NCBI RefSeq assembly: GCF_023101765.2
Contig: NC_064220.1
Span: 10,540,001-10,604,000, forward strand
DNA length: 64,000 bases
Direction of reading: 5' to 3'
DNA from: Spodoptera frugiperda
Lineage: Eukaryota; Arthropoda; Insecta; Lepidoptera; Noctuidae
The notes under the pieces were generated by a model. It made no database searches and was not told the DNA's origin. It saw only the letters and a list, made by a program, of their open reading frames with translations. Made by a program: the position numbers and the translations under genes. The stretch's first letter is position 1. Every line of letters starts with the position of its first letter. Shown here piece by piece: positions 31,798 through 42,700 of this stretch.

Positions 31798-34700
31798 TTA
31801 TGCTGGTAAAACGGAAGGTGCAATAACATTCTCATTATTATAAACACCAAACTTGTAGACAACGCGGTGATCATACTCCTCACCAGGGTTCAAAATGCTG
31901 GTGGGGAAGTTGGAATGATGAACAGCATCTGGGTAGGTCTGGGTTTCAAGGCAGAAAGCTCCATGGCGTCTGTAACCGGCTCCGTTCCTACCGATTAAAG
32001 CTGGTTCAGAAGGAGAGGGGAGGAAATTGGATGTGTAGAGCTGAACTCCTGGCTGGTTGCTGTGCACTTCCAGGAAACGGCCCGAAGGTGGATGGGTGAC
32101 CACTGCCACGAGGGACAAAACCTGGAAAATTTAAATAAAAATACTGAATTTTATAGTATCCCGTGGCAGTTGTTATCGGTTATTTTAATAGGTAGTTATC
32201 ACATTTGAATTTGTTGATCAGTGCAAAAAAAAACTGTGTGAGGATTAGACTATGGGATAAGAGGTAATCGAGCAGAATCGTAAACGTTCAGGACCGTCCA
32301 AAGCTCATATTGAGTAAGTGCGATACTGGCCCTTTAGTAATGGACTTAGGACTTCTGCGAAGTTTTTATAACAGTAACAATTAGGTACTCTTAAGTCCAA
32401 AAATCTGACATCAGGTAAAATACTTACTGAATAAGGTACAGTCAGCCGAATTTGATTAAAACTCCAGGCAAACTTCCACCAAAAAAAAATATCTGTGAAA
32501 TAAATTACTTACCGCAGGGCCCAAGGTATTGACGCAGAAGTTGTCATCAAATAGGTTCTGCCCTAATGCCATGGCATCGCCCAAGTTCTTGGTCAACGTG
32601 AAGTCGAATGGTGTGTTCCGAACTATGGTAAACGCACCAGTTGGGATAGAGTTCGAATCCGTTTCGGTGATCCTGTAAAAAGTCACATCAAATACCTATG
32701 TACGTTTCTCTTTGCTATCCGGAAACCAAGATTCCAGCGCTTTGGATCAAGCTACTATTAAGATACCAGCCCCGGGTGAAAGCAGGAGTGTGAACGGAGT
32801 GATTTTTAGTCAGTAATAACCTGACACTCCATTTCACCCTGCCCAGGGCAGAAAGAGTCATGCGGAGCGTGCGCAGACGCGACGACGGCGATGTAGGCTG
32901 CGCGACGTGGCCGCGTCTGCGCACGCTGCTCATGATGAAGAGTCCCTCTGTGACTCGCAACTAGTAGAGCTTTTCTCAATTAATTTACGTGAGTAAACCG
33001 TGATTTTCAGTTAATACAGGTTCTTACTTGTCCCAGAGCTGCTGATTACCCCGAAGCTGCGGACTACCTAGCGGGTTTACTGGGGCTCCGGCTTGAAAAG
33101 CAGGAGTAGGAACGGGGTGGTTTTTAGTCAGTAAAAGTCTGAGTCTTAAAAAAGGTACTTACTTGTCAGCGTTAATGGAAACCATGTGTTTGTACAACTC
33201 CTGCGCACCAGCATCGTCTCCAGCCAAGTTGAAGTAGGAGTGGTTAGTTAAATTGACCACAGTTTTCTTTGTAGTGGTCGCTTTGAACTGGACGTGTAAC
33301 TTGTTATCGTCCGTCACTTCATATATTACGCTGGTGATCAGATCTCCAGGGTAACCTTCCTCCATATCCTTGGAGAGATAGGTGAACACCACTTTGGTGC
33401 CCAGTAGAGTAGTCTCCCATACTACCTGGAATTTTGAGAAGCTAGTCTTTAGTTCAATCATATATAAATATGATTTGACAGTTATCTCAGTTCTAACAAG
33501 GATATTCTCATCACGTTCTTAACGTTGTGACAGACAAAGAGAATGGATCTTCACACCAGAAGCATCGTTAGCTAAAACTTTTAGCATCAAGAGCCTATAA
33601 GTTGTTACTGATAACCAAAGGCCTCTTCTCCCAAGGAGAAGGTTTAAGCATTAATAAAACGTTGAGCAAGATTTTTTAAAAGACAAGGTTTCAAAGATCA
33701 ACCTTTGAAAATGCTGTGCTTCCTCTACTACAAACACAGAAAAGGCCACAACAGTTGGTGAAATCAATCAACCAATAAGACAGCAAGAAAATATAATGTG
33801 CTTACCTTATCAAACCCCACGATGCCTCCGTGGAGATGGTCTTTTCCAACATTCATAGCAAGAGTATAGGTCTTTCCGTCTATTTCGAAGGAAGCCTTTC
33901 CGATACGGTTGGCGCATCTGCCGACCGTAGCTCCAAGGTACGGAGTGTTCCTCTTCACGTAACCCTCGAGGTCATCAAAACCCAGAACTATGTCCTTTTT
34001 CACACCATACTTGTCTGGAACCTGGAGGTGGGGAAAGGGGTAAATTGTAAATGGATACGTAATAATTATCGTATCAGTTCATGTCATCACGCCTTTTATC
34101 CCCGAAGGGGTAGTCAGAGGTGCACACTACGGCACGTAATGTCGTTATACTATGTACACCCACTAATACAACCCCAAGTCCCATGTAAAAGGGGGTGACC
34201 TTATTGCCACAATTCCAGACTTTGTACTACTACTACAATTTTTCAAAAAACCGAAAAAAGCCCAGTAATACTTCGAACCCGAGACTCCTTGCCGGCAGTG
34301 GCACTTGCGACCACTCGACCAACGAGGCAGCCAATTGTTATCGGTATCATATGTATAATGTTAATTTATGTAATCGAATATCAAGTGGTAGGGACCAGTG
34401 TTATATCACTTTCGGAAACAACAGCTAAGTATGGTATCAGGTACCATGATAGGTACCTATACCTAGATATTTATCTGTGGTTTGGAGACGAAAGCACATA
34501 TGACCACATTGTGGTAGAACCATTTTTTTATCTATGTAGTAGGTACCTATGTAGGTAACTGCTAACTAGATACTATACCTTCTTTTTTTGTTTTTTTTTT
34601 TTTTTTGATCGAGGAAATCATCGAATGACTTCGCCCGCCTTGGGCGAAGCGAGAGGGAGTATCAGACTCTTAATGACTAAAAACCACCCCGTTCCTACTC

Positions 34701-34947
34701 CTGCTTTTCGAGCCGGAGCCCCGGTAAACACGCTAGGTAGTCCGCAGCTCCAGATTAGGACATAAAAAGTTGCGTATAAAACAGTTACTTTAACTAACTA
34801 TAAAGAAAAGAGACATACCTTTATCGACTGGACGATGGCTCCATAAGATATGACGGACACCTCGGCCCCTGAACTGGTCCGCCAAGTTATCTTCTTCACC
34901 GTCTGCCCCTTGTGCACCCCAAAGTCCTCAGTTGATACAGTCAGCAT
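31798..34947 (-). CDS. Aldose 1-epimerase (galactose mutarotase), five exons
   Basis: Interconverts alpha and beta anomers of galactose and other aldoses, feeding the Leloir pathway; cytosolic, no signal peptide. Exons in order: 34947-34819, 34021-33806, 33425-33163, 32672-32513 and 32121-31798, all GT/AG with matching phases, 363 residues and a TAA stop. Visible family signatures are SYGAIVQSI near residue 38, GRCANRIGKASF (about 78-88), HLHGG (105-109), NLTNHSYFNLAG (His177 is a catalytic-type histidine) and FCLETQTYPDA (Glu315 is the usual catalytic base). Length is slightly above the roughly 340-350 residues common in animals. Introns carry LINE tails and a SINE, but no exon is interrupted. 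The start is the first ATG of an exon with a short upstream leader. Family assignment is firm; which of any insect paralogues it is cannot be told. Confidence 0.95.
32725..32865 (+). mobile_element. Diverged R1-like LINE tail in epimerase intron
   Basis: AAGATACCAGCCCCGGG, GAGTGATTTTTAGTCAGTAA and CTGACACTCCATTTCACCCT follow the family order with many substitutions. The A-tail is replaced by the GC-rich hairpin that follows. Confidence 0.6.
32866..32927. repeat. GC-rich hairpin, perfect 16-bp arms
   Basis: AGCGTGCGCAGACGCG and its exact inverse, separated by 30 bases. A related single arm, AGCGTGCGCAGACGCGGTGA, lies near 42492, again followed by GACT(T/C)GCAACTAGTAG-like sequence. This suggests a dispersed element. 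Confidence 0.8.
33040..33150 (+). mobile_element. R1-like LINE tail, 3'-truncated
   Basis: GAAGCTGCGGACTACCTAGC through GGGGCTCCGGCTTGAAAAGC to GGTTTTTAGTCAGTAAAAGT; the CGCCCAAGGCGGG part and A-tail are absent. It lies only about 10 bp from the donor of the exon ending at 33163. Confidence 0.8.
34085..34335 (-). mobile_element. Family 2 SINE in epimerase intron 1
   Basis: On the plus strand: TCACGCCTTTTATCCCCGAA, AGAGGTGCACACTACGGCAC, AAGTCCCATGTAAAAGGGGG, then GAACCCGAGACTCCTTGCCG and CACTCGACCAACGAGGCAGC (inverted tRNA-like head). The B box is partly deleted. Confidence 0.8.
34575..34756 (-). mobile_element. R1-like LINE tail, minus orientation
   Basis: Poly(T) at 34590-34606, GAGGAAATCATCGAATGACT, CGCCCGCCTTGGGCGAAGCG, AAAAACCACCCCGTTCCTAC, GCTAGGTAGTCCGCAGCTCC on the plus strand. 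It ends about 60 bp from epimerase exon 1. Confidence 0.85.
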
Positions 34948-35015
34948 TGCTGCGAATATTTGAAGACAGAAAATTCTTCTTTATTTGTTGGTCGTAAGGT
35001 TGCAATAATTAGATA

Positions 35016-36284
35016 AGGTCAGGGTGGCATATTCCGTCTATGGGGCGTAACCGTCTACTTGAAATAACGCTTCTTACAGTCGAGTTACAGCGTTTGTAAT
35101 ACGGTCGGTAAAACAACATTACTATAAATAAAATTCATCAGATTGGCGTTAGGCGCTATAAAAACGGGTAAAACAGTCTACAAAGTTTACTTACGTTTTT
35201 AAAGTGAAATGCAAGTGCCCTACGCTCCTGTATTTTTGAAGATAAGTTTAAAATTATGTTATTTACAGTGTCGAATGAATTCAATATATATAGTGTAGGG
35301 TCGTTTTTAAGGTTCAGTGTATTACTTTGCAAGATAACACTACTAATGATCAAATTATTCAACGTAACAAATTTGTAACCTCAAAACTACTAAGTGCATA
35401 ATTCCGTCTACTTTGAATGGGGCAAAATCATCATATGACGAATTTGCCCGATTACAGAGATCGTAAATCTTTTTTGTGTGTAACATTTACAGAATAATTG
35501 CCACCACAATATTGTTTTAAAATACCATTTGATTTTGATAGGTTTTAAGTTTTTGATTGAATTAAAACGATTTGTGAATTAAAACGACCTTAACAAGACA
35601 ATTACATATTTTTCTGTGTACGTTTATCTTAAGTTTAGTTTACTTCATCTGCGCCGTCTTCATCATTAATATGTTTATTTCACAAGAATATGTTACTTTG
35701 GGATGTTTTTAAATGTATATGTGTATATAAGTGTATACTCAAAAATCGAATCACCCAATGTTTTGTACTGTTGTATAAGGAGTAAAATCATAATTTTCGT
35801 AAACAGCGGTACTTATTTAACAAGTACCTATTTAACAAATGAGATGATAACGCTCCACTAAAATATGTTGACCTCCCCTGTTGGCTTAAACATGCCGAAA
35901 TAGCCCCTAAAAATGATTTTTACGTATTTAACCAGAACGAGACGTTATTTTAAAGATTGTGAAACACAGAATTCATTGTCACTTGCAGAAGTATATTACA
36001 AATACGTATTTTATTAAAACAATTAAAGATTTCAATAAATTCTTCGATTATGACGGATTTTTCCGATTTTAGAAGGGAAAATCCGTCTACTGCTCAAATT
36101 TTAAAAAACAGTTAATATCCTGGCACTTGCGACAATTTAATTAAAAAAGGTCCCGGCATTTCAAAGCTTAATAGATTCTCATTTCGATGAGACCATATCA
36201 TTGATCATACATCAACACGTTCATCCGATACGGAGACTCAAATGTGAGTAAAAAAACTATGCCGGCATTAGCCCCCTGACCTTA
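35016..36284. other. Possible non-autonomous DNA element with recurring CCGTCTAC motifs
   Basis: AAGGTCAGGGTGGC at the left and GCCCCCTGACCTTAG at the right form a short, imperfect inverted repeat about 1.25 kb apart. Inside, CCGTCTA(C/T) recurs near 35028, 35051, 35404 and 36083, with GACGGATTTTTCCGATTTTA at 36050. No ORF of note. Ends and target duplication are not certain, so this may be unrelated repeat debris. Confidence 0.35.
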
Positions 36285-36585
36285 GCTACGTAAAGTGTGG
36301 AAGGACCATGCTTCGGCACGAAAACAGGCTGATTCGACAGGAGTGATACCACACGGAAAACCGACGTGAAACAACGCTTGCATTGTGTGACTGAGGTTAC
36401 CGGAGGCCCAATTACCCTCCTTCCCAATATTCCCAATTTCCGATTTTTTAACGACTCTTAAATTCTTAACCCCCAAAAGGCCGGCAACGCACTTGTAACG
36501 CTTCTGCTGTTTCGGGTGTTCATGGCCGGCAGTGATTACTTACCATCAGGTGTTCTGTTCGATTACCGGTTTATAACATAAATAT
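36285..36585 (+). mobile_element. Family B retroposon, plus orientation
   Basis: GACCATGCTTCGGCACGAAA, AGTGATACCACACGGAAAAC, GACGTGAAACAACGCTTGCA, GGAGGCCCAATTACCCTCC, AAAAGGCCGGCAACGCACTT, TACTTACCATCAGGTGTTCT. It shows the family in its presumed sense direction. The following 36600-37450 is AT-rich with no recognisable gene. Confidence 0.8.
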
Positions 36586-37461
36586 AAAAGTTTTCACTTT
36601 CCTTTATCTAGAATTGGACCCCCTAGAACGGATGTCTGATAGATACATAGATATACCTAGGTAACAAAAATACATTTATTTGTGTTCAACTCGAATCACA
36701 ACCAAATTTCATTAATAATTTTAAGCTGGTTCATTAATCTAATTACTACTAAGATAACTTTACGATTGTAAATAAAAAATCTTTTGAAAAAATCCCCATT
36801 TAGGTACTTCGTTTCTAATTATGTACTTACAATACATACTTATCAGTATAACTGCAGATAAAATCAAGTCAAGATGGAATACCTATTGCAAAATTACATC
36901 GAAGACAAACAAACAGTTTAAAGTACTATCAACAATAAAAGCACTCCATTCAACTATTGTTCCCATCCTCATACATTATCAGAGTAAAATAACAAACGTT
37001 CTTTATGTCCAACTACATGTAAGCACTTCATTATTATCTCACATTATCATTAATAATTACTGCTCAAAAGTGTTCAGATAGCATGGAAATAAAATAATAA
37101 AAGTTGTAACGTACCTAAAGATTACAGACGTCCTCTCGCCACAGCGCGCAGCTGTAAACTGAACTGAACTCATTTATTTATTTGCTTTTATCAATCAAGT
37201 GTACACCACAACCAGAATATCTTGACCCCTCTGAAGTTGTACGAGAAAGGAATGCCAATAGTGTTTATAAAGGTGAGTGATAGAGACAGCGATTTGATTG
37301 CTCGTTGTTCAAGGCGACACAAATGGTGGTTACGAATGATAATGTTTTACAAACTTATCAGTTTGTATGGACGAAATTGTAAGTACCTAATAAAATTCAG
37401 AACTATATATGTTCATGATAAAGATACACATACCTACCATATAATATCATGCTACCAAACC

Positions 37462-37707
37462 AAACCTATATACCTTACCACAGTTACCAACCACATTGAA
37501 ATCACCGGTCCACAAGTACATAGTAAAACCCGGTCATTGCCCCCACACCGATACCTGGCTGTGAAACAGGAATTCGAAGATATGATGCAGCAGGGATTAT
37601 GCCGTCCAAGCCAAAGTCCCTGGTCCAGCCCACTACACGTCGTCCCAAAAAAGAACGGCGACATACGCGTATGTGGCGATTACCGACGACTCAAGAGTTA
37701 TACTTAG
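37462..37707 (+). pseudogene. Fragment of a Ty3/Gypsy-type reverse transcriptase
   Basis: The last third of an open frame matches the start of Ty3/Gypsy reverse transcriptase: a PP-H-RY region, then a QGLCRPSQSPWSSPLHVV segment, a K-K-G-D-R block and a DYRRL block. The reading stops right after DYRRL, and no polymerase YxDD, RNase H, integrase or LTR is found. It is truncated at both ends. Neighbouring LINE tails at 37735 suggest later disruption. It is an old retrotransposon scrap, not a functional gene. Confidence 0.75.
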
Positions 37708-37734
37708 AAGAAACCTAACTATTAGGACACTTTT

Positions 37735-37870
37735 TTTAAGAGGGGAAAATCATCCAATGACTTCCCTCCTTGGGCGAGGCGAGAGGGAGTGTCAGACTCT
37801 TACTGACTAAAAACCACCTCGTTCCTGCTCCTGCTTTTCGAGTCGGAGCCCCGGTAATCTCGCTAGGTAG
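37735..37870 (-). mobile_element. R1-like LINE tail, minus orientation
   Basis: TTAAGAGGGGAAAATCATCC, TGGGCGAGGCGAGAGGGAGT, CTCCTGCTTTTCGAGTCGGA, CCGGTAATCTCGCTAGGTAG on the plus strand. It sits 45 bp before another copy in the opposite orientation. Confidence 0.85.
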
Positions 37871-37914
37871 TAACTAGGTAGGTAAGTAGGTAGTAGTTTT
37901 AGGACACCTAGGCT

Positions 37915-38078
37915 CACCCAGATGGCCCAGTAGGGCTGATGCCTGATCCGGAGCTGCGGACTACCTAGCGGGTTTACCGGGGCTCCGGTTCGAAAAGCAG
38001 GAGTAGGAACGGGGTGGTTAGTCAGTAAGAGTCTGACACTCCCTCGCCTCGCCCAAGGCGAGAAAAGTATTGAAAAAA
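37915..38078 (+). mobile_element. R1-like LINE tail, plus orientation
   Basis: GATGGCCCAGTAGGGCTGAT, CCTGATCCGGAGCTGCGGAC, GGCTCCGGTTCGAAAAGCAG, CACTCCCTCGCCTCGCCCAA and a TATTGAAAAAAAA tail. It has the upstream CAGTAGGGCTGATGCC block shared with the ORF-linked copy. Confidence 0.85.
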
Positions 38079-38377
38079 AAGCTCACCCAGATTCCAATCT
38101 GCCATCTTTTAAATCCATTAATACATTTGTATTTGTGAAGCACATAGGTAAGATAGATAGGAACTTCAGCACAATACAATCAAATTCAAAACATAAATTG
38201 AAACAAATATTTCATTATTGAAAAAAAAAGATATCTAAATGAAGTCTTGTGTCATCTCTTATTCAATTTATAGTTTAAGTACGTAAACTAGTATTTGATT
38301 TCTGGGTTAAAAATAGCATGAAAATAAATATTCTGTTTTACAAAGAATACTTAGTTAGGTAAACTTAATAATACAGC

Positions 38378-39055
38378 AAGGTAACTACAGCTACAAACGA
38401 CAAATGCAGAAAATGTCACATTCACTCCGAGACAATCCAGCACATCACTGGCGCTTGTCCCCATCTCACACAAACAGATTACACTCATCGTCACAATCAA
38501 GTCGCTAACATCATTCACCAGTCACTCGCCATTCAGCACAACCTCATAGAAGACACACACACTCCATACTACAAATACACTCCTAGCACCATCCTAGAAA
38601 ACTCCACTCACAAAATGTACTACGACCGCGCAATACTCACAGACAGAACCATCCACTTCAACAGACCTGACATCACTCTACAAGATAAAATAAATAAAAC
38701 CACTTACCTGATTGATATCGCCGTCCCCAACACGCACAATATAACTAAAACAATATCTGAAAAAGTCCACAAATATACCGAACTTAAAGACGAAATAACC
38801 AGGATTTGGAGGCAAGATAAAGTATACATTGTACCGATAGTACTATCTACAACTGGAGTTATACCGAAACACCTGCATCACAGCCTAAAACTACTAAACA
38901 TCAAAGACACCACCTATATAAAATTACAGAAAGCCGCAATTCTGAATACATGCCGAATAGTACGAAAATTCATGCAGATTGATGAAAATGACATTTCACC
39001 ACCATCAGCATCAGCACCACCCCTTCAAACCATTGAACTTCCAGACCAACTATAA
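38378..39055 (+). pseudogene. C-terminus of a site-specific-type non-LTR retrotransposon (restriction-like endonuclease)
   Basis: An open frame of about 215 residues, 5'-truncated. It starts with a zinc-binding CCHC block (C-x2-C, then HITGAC with His and Cys), followed by YDRAILTDRTIHFNRPDITL and, 14 residues after the PD, a DIAVP motif. This CCHC plus K/R-P-D-x(12-14)-D arrangement is the restriction-like endonuclease of the R2/R4/Dong/CRE group of non-LTR elements, not the APE endonuclease of R1 or RTE. The frame ends in TAA at 39053-39055 and is followed by about 120 bp of possible 3' UTR. The reverse transcriptase is absent. Confidence 0.75.
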
Positions 39056-39509
39056 CATAATAACATGTGCTTTACTTGGCTTAGGCCCGTAAAGTACATT
39101 ACATCCGGCCTTGGAGCCGAGACTTTAAACAAGTATCGAATAATGCAAGGTAAAAACAGACATAAATAAATCATAAAAATGATTATATCTTTTTTAGTTC
39201 TAAAACATACAGGGCTGGACTAAGACTTTTTAGGGGCCCCGAATATTCAAAATGCTCATCTGATATGTATTTTAAGGCATGGGTATATCGTGTATTCGGG
39301 AAGGATATAAATGAAAAACTTAGATAATAAATAGATAACATATATTTAATTACATTTTTAATTCAAACATTTTGTCCTCTAAGTAGACAAGAGTACATAC
39401 AAATATTAACACAAACATTAAAAAAAACCGATCTTAACCCATTGTATAGTTAGTTACACAATCTCAACTCAAAGATTTTAAATAGGGATCGGTGAGTTAT
39501 GTTAAGTTT

Positions 39510-39700
39510 TTTTTTATGGAATAAGCCGGTAAGCAAAGCAAGCACCTGAAGGTAAGCAATCGTCGCCGCAGATGGACGCTTGAAACACCAGAGGCGTTAC
39601 AAGTGCATTGCCGGCCTTTTTGGGGTTAGGAATTTAAGGGTTGTTGGAGAATTGGGGATTGGGAAGATTGGGAAGGGGGGGTAATTAAGGGGGTTAATGC
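39510..39700 (-). mobile_element. Family B retroposon fragment
   Basis: TTTTTTTATGGAATAAGCCG, CACCTGAAGGTAAGCAATCG, GAGGCGTTACAAGTGCATTG, GATTGGGAAGATTGGGAAGG on the plus strand. It ends only a few bases beyond the stop codon of the protease gene, so it probably lies in that 3' UTR. Confidence 0.8.
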
Positions 39701-39705
39701 TACAT

Positions 39706-42700
39706 TTAATAGACAGATAACATAGTAACTTCGTCCTTGATCCCGCAGGTATTATTGTACATGGAAATTCTAACGTAGCCGTTTTCACCGAAATCTTCAC
39801 CGTACGAGTTCTTCAATATGTAGTGGGGGATGACTGACTTATTGCGAGTCTCATATCCAACGTAACCGATTAACTGTACTACGTGGTTGCTGATACCAGA
39901 CCTGTAGATCAAAACATCATCAAAATTAACACAAATCTACCAATAGGTAGTTTACCTAACCTAATAAGGTAAACTTAAATCTCACGACAAACTTTCAGAT
40001 CATTAATTTGAATAGGATAGATGACTAATTTTTATTTGAATGTCCGTCTTATAGATTATTTTAAAATAGTTGACACGTATTTTATTACGGAATTACGGAA
40101 ACAAATACATTCAAACATAATTATATCAATTTTAAATATCGCGTAACGTCACTTCTAGGTACCTTTTGTACGTAGAAATGACGTATTTGCTCCCACTCCT
40201 AAAATTTGATTAGTTTTATTTAATTTATTTATTTGAATAGAACGGTACAAGCCAATGACACTATTCATATTCAACACCTTACAAAAATAAAAAAATATAA
40301 AATTCAGAAAATTAATATAAATATTAATTATTAAATATTCATTCATCCATCTCTTTCGCAAAACTTCAAACATTACGACAAAAATAATATTTTTTCACTC
40401 GAAAACACGTCACACTCTGGCTTTGAATCCAGGAATCGGTTTAAAAGTTTCATAGTGCGCGGTAACGGAGACTTAGCTCTACTGACTGTTCTGCAAGATG
40501 GTATAGCGAACAACTGGTGCTTTCTGTTGCGACAGTAATTGTCAGTAAGTAATTTAAGTATTGTCATCTTATCTGACAAAATAAAAAAAATACGTGTCTA
40601 ATATATTTCATTTCACTGACGGTCTAATTAAATTTTCAATTTTCATACCCCGTCATCATCCCTATTGAACATTTATTTACTGTTTAAGAAATTTGTTTTA
40701 AAATTGAGTAGCAACTTGCACCACTACACACACATACTTACAATGCAAGTTAAGTAAAACCATCTAATGAAACAAATATATTTCTAATTCTGCTTCTGAT
40801 TAAACTAGATTCGAATTCACATACCAACAGGCCCGCTGTATAACTCCTCCGATATAGTTCATCCAGTTGGTAGCATCGACGGCTACTACCAGGGGCCCGT
40901 GAAAGGCCACCCGCTTAACTATTATATGTTCATCCACGTTGCTGCAATATGAACACGGCCTTTATATAGCATTTAAAAAATAAAACAATTACTGGAAAGT
41001 TTTATTATAACTTTCGTGAGACATACTAAATTAATTATTATGTTATCGGCTTAATCACGTAACGGTTTGACGAGGAACTCGACTAGTTTCAAACTATGCT
41101 AGAGGCTCATATTCATGAGCAGCATTCCACGACACACGACGCGGCGAAACTAGTCGAGTTCCTCGTCAAACAGTTACATGAGTAAGCCGATAACATAAAA
41201 ATTAATACTGGAAATTTGTTTATTAGCACGTATGGTCCGGCTCGACCGGAGTGATACCACGGCCTCGCAGAAAACAGACGTGAAACAACGCATGCGTTGT
41301 GAGTGAGGTTACTGGAGACCCATTCCGTGGAATCCATCCTCAATCAATTTTTTCGGTTACATGGGACTTACAATATAAATTGTGAAAAGTGGGTGCACAT
41401 TGTACAGTGGCATTACGTGCCATAATGTGCACCTCTGCAAATTATGGCACACATATTATGATATAAAAAAATATATATGATTTATTAACCGTTGAAATAA
41501 GTATTCCTTAACTCGTCTGCCGGTGGCATTGGCAGGAAGCTTGCAGACTCGAACCGCGGCTAACGTGAGTGGATACTGTTCATCAGGCACAAACGGCGTA
41601 CGGTTGGTATATATGTAATCCATTGCTGTACTGACGCTGCCTCCATCACAACCTTCGTTGTATTCTGAACAATCAAGTAGCTCCTAATAATATAGAAATA
41701 AGATTAAAATTTGAATAAAACATTTGTCACCGGCCTACTCTACTCGCAGGTGTAAGGGGCAAATATAAAGATGTTTAACGAAAACTCGGCCGCTCTCTGA
41801 TAAACCTGATTCTTTTTAACTTTGATCTCTTGCCTGCCATGTTGTACAACGGGGGCTACCGTTTTCGCATATGTAGGAAGAATTTTTTGACCAATCACAA
41901 CAGTTGTCAAATATTGAACGTCCAATGGTGTGTTACAAGCTAATTCCTTATTGGCCGAAGAAAGAAGTTAACATTAGCGGCATTTGGTAAGCAAAAATAC
42001 GGTAGCCCCATTATGAGAAACTCCTCTTATGTAGAGGAAGTTATAAGTACCTACAGCAAGTGGACTTTCCTGGGTTGTTGATAGTGAATAAGAGTTTCTC
42101 ATCAGTCATTACTTTAACATAAATCTAAATAGTGATAGTGATGACACGGGCATTTGATCGTTCTGTCCTCTGCAATATGGTTGATTTTGGCGGTGTTAGT
42201 GTAGGTAACTTCCTGCCAAGTTTGTGAAAAACGGCCTTATAGAAACCCGGCATGATACAACGCTTGCGCGGCCTTACAGCCGAAACAAGGCTTGCATTGT
42301 GTTTGGTCATGTGAGTGAGGTTACCCGTGGCTCAATCCTGCTCCTCAACTCCTGCTTGCTCCTCTGGTGTTGCTGGTGTCCGCAGACTGCGGATTGGTTA
42401 CCATCAGGTGATCCGTCAGCGCGTTTTTAGGGCAGTCCCTATCTCATAATTATCTGCCTTCTTCGTTTAATTAAAATACATTCATCATGAGTAGCGTGCG
42501 CAGACGCGGTGACGTCACGCAGCCTACTGAGTAGGTTGTGACTTGAAACTAGTAGTGTTTCTTAATTGACTTAAACTAAAATAATATGTTATGTATTATA
42601 TTGTACCTGTATGCTTAGGTGTTCCTTATCACCTTTTTGTATGACTGACATGGATTCTATAACACCAACTATGGAGAAGGCCCAGCAACCACGACATCGC

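Noticed and set aside
38378..39055. Long ORF as a host gene
   Set aside because: The CCHC and RPD...DIAVP motifs and the truncated 5' end identify it as a non-LTR retrotransposon C-terminus.
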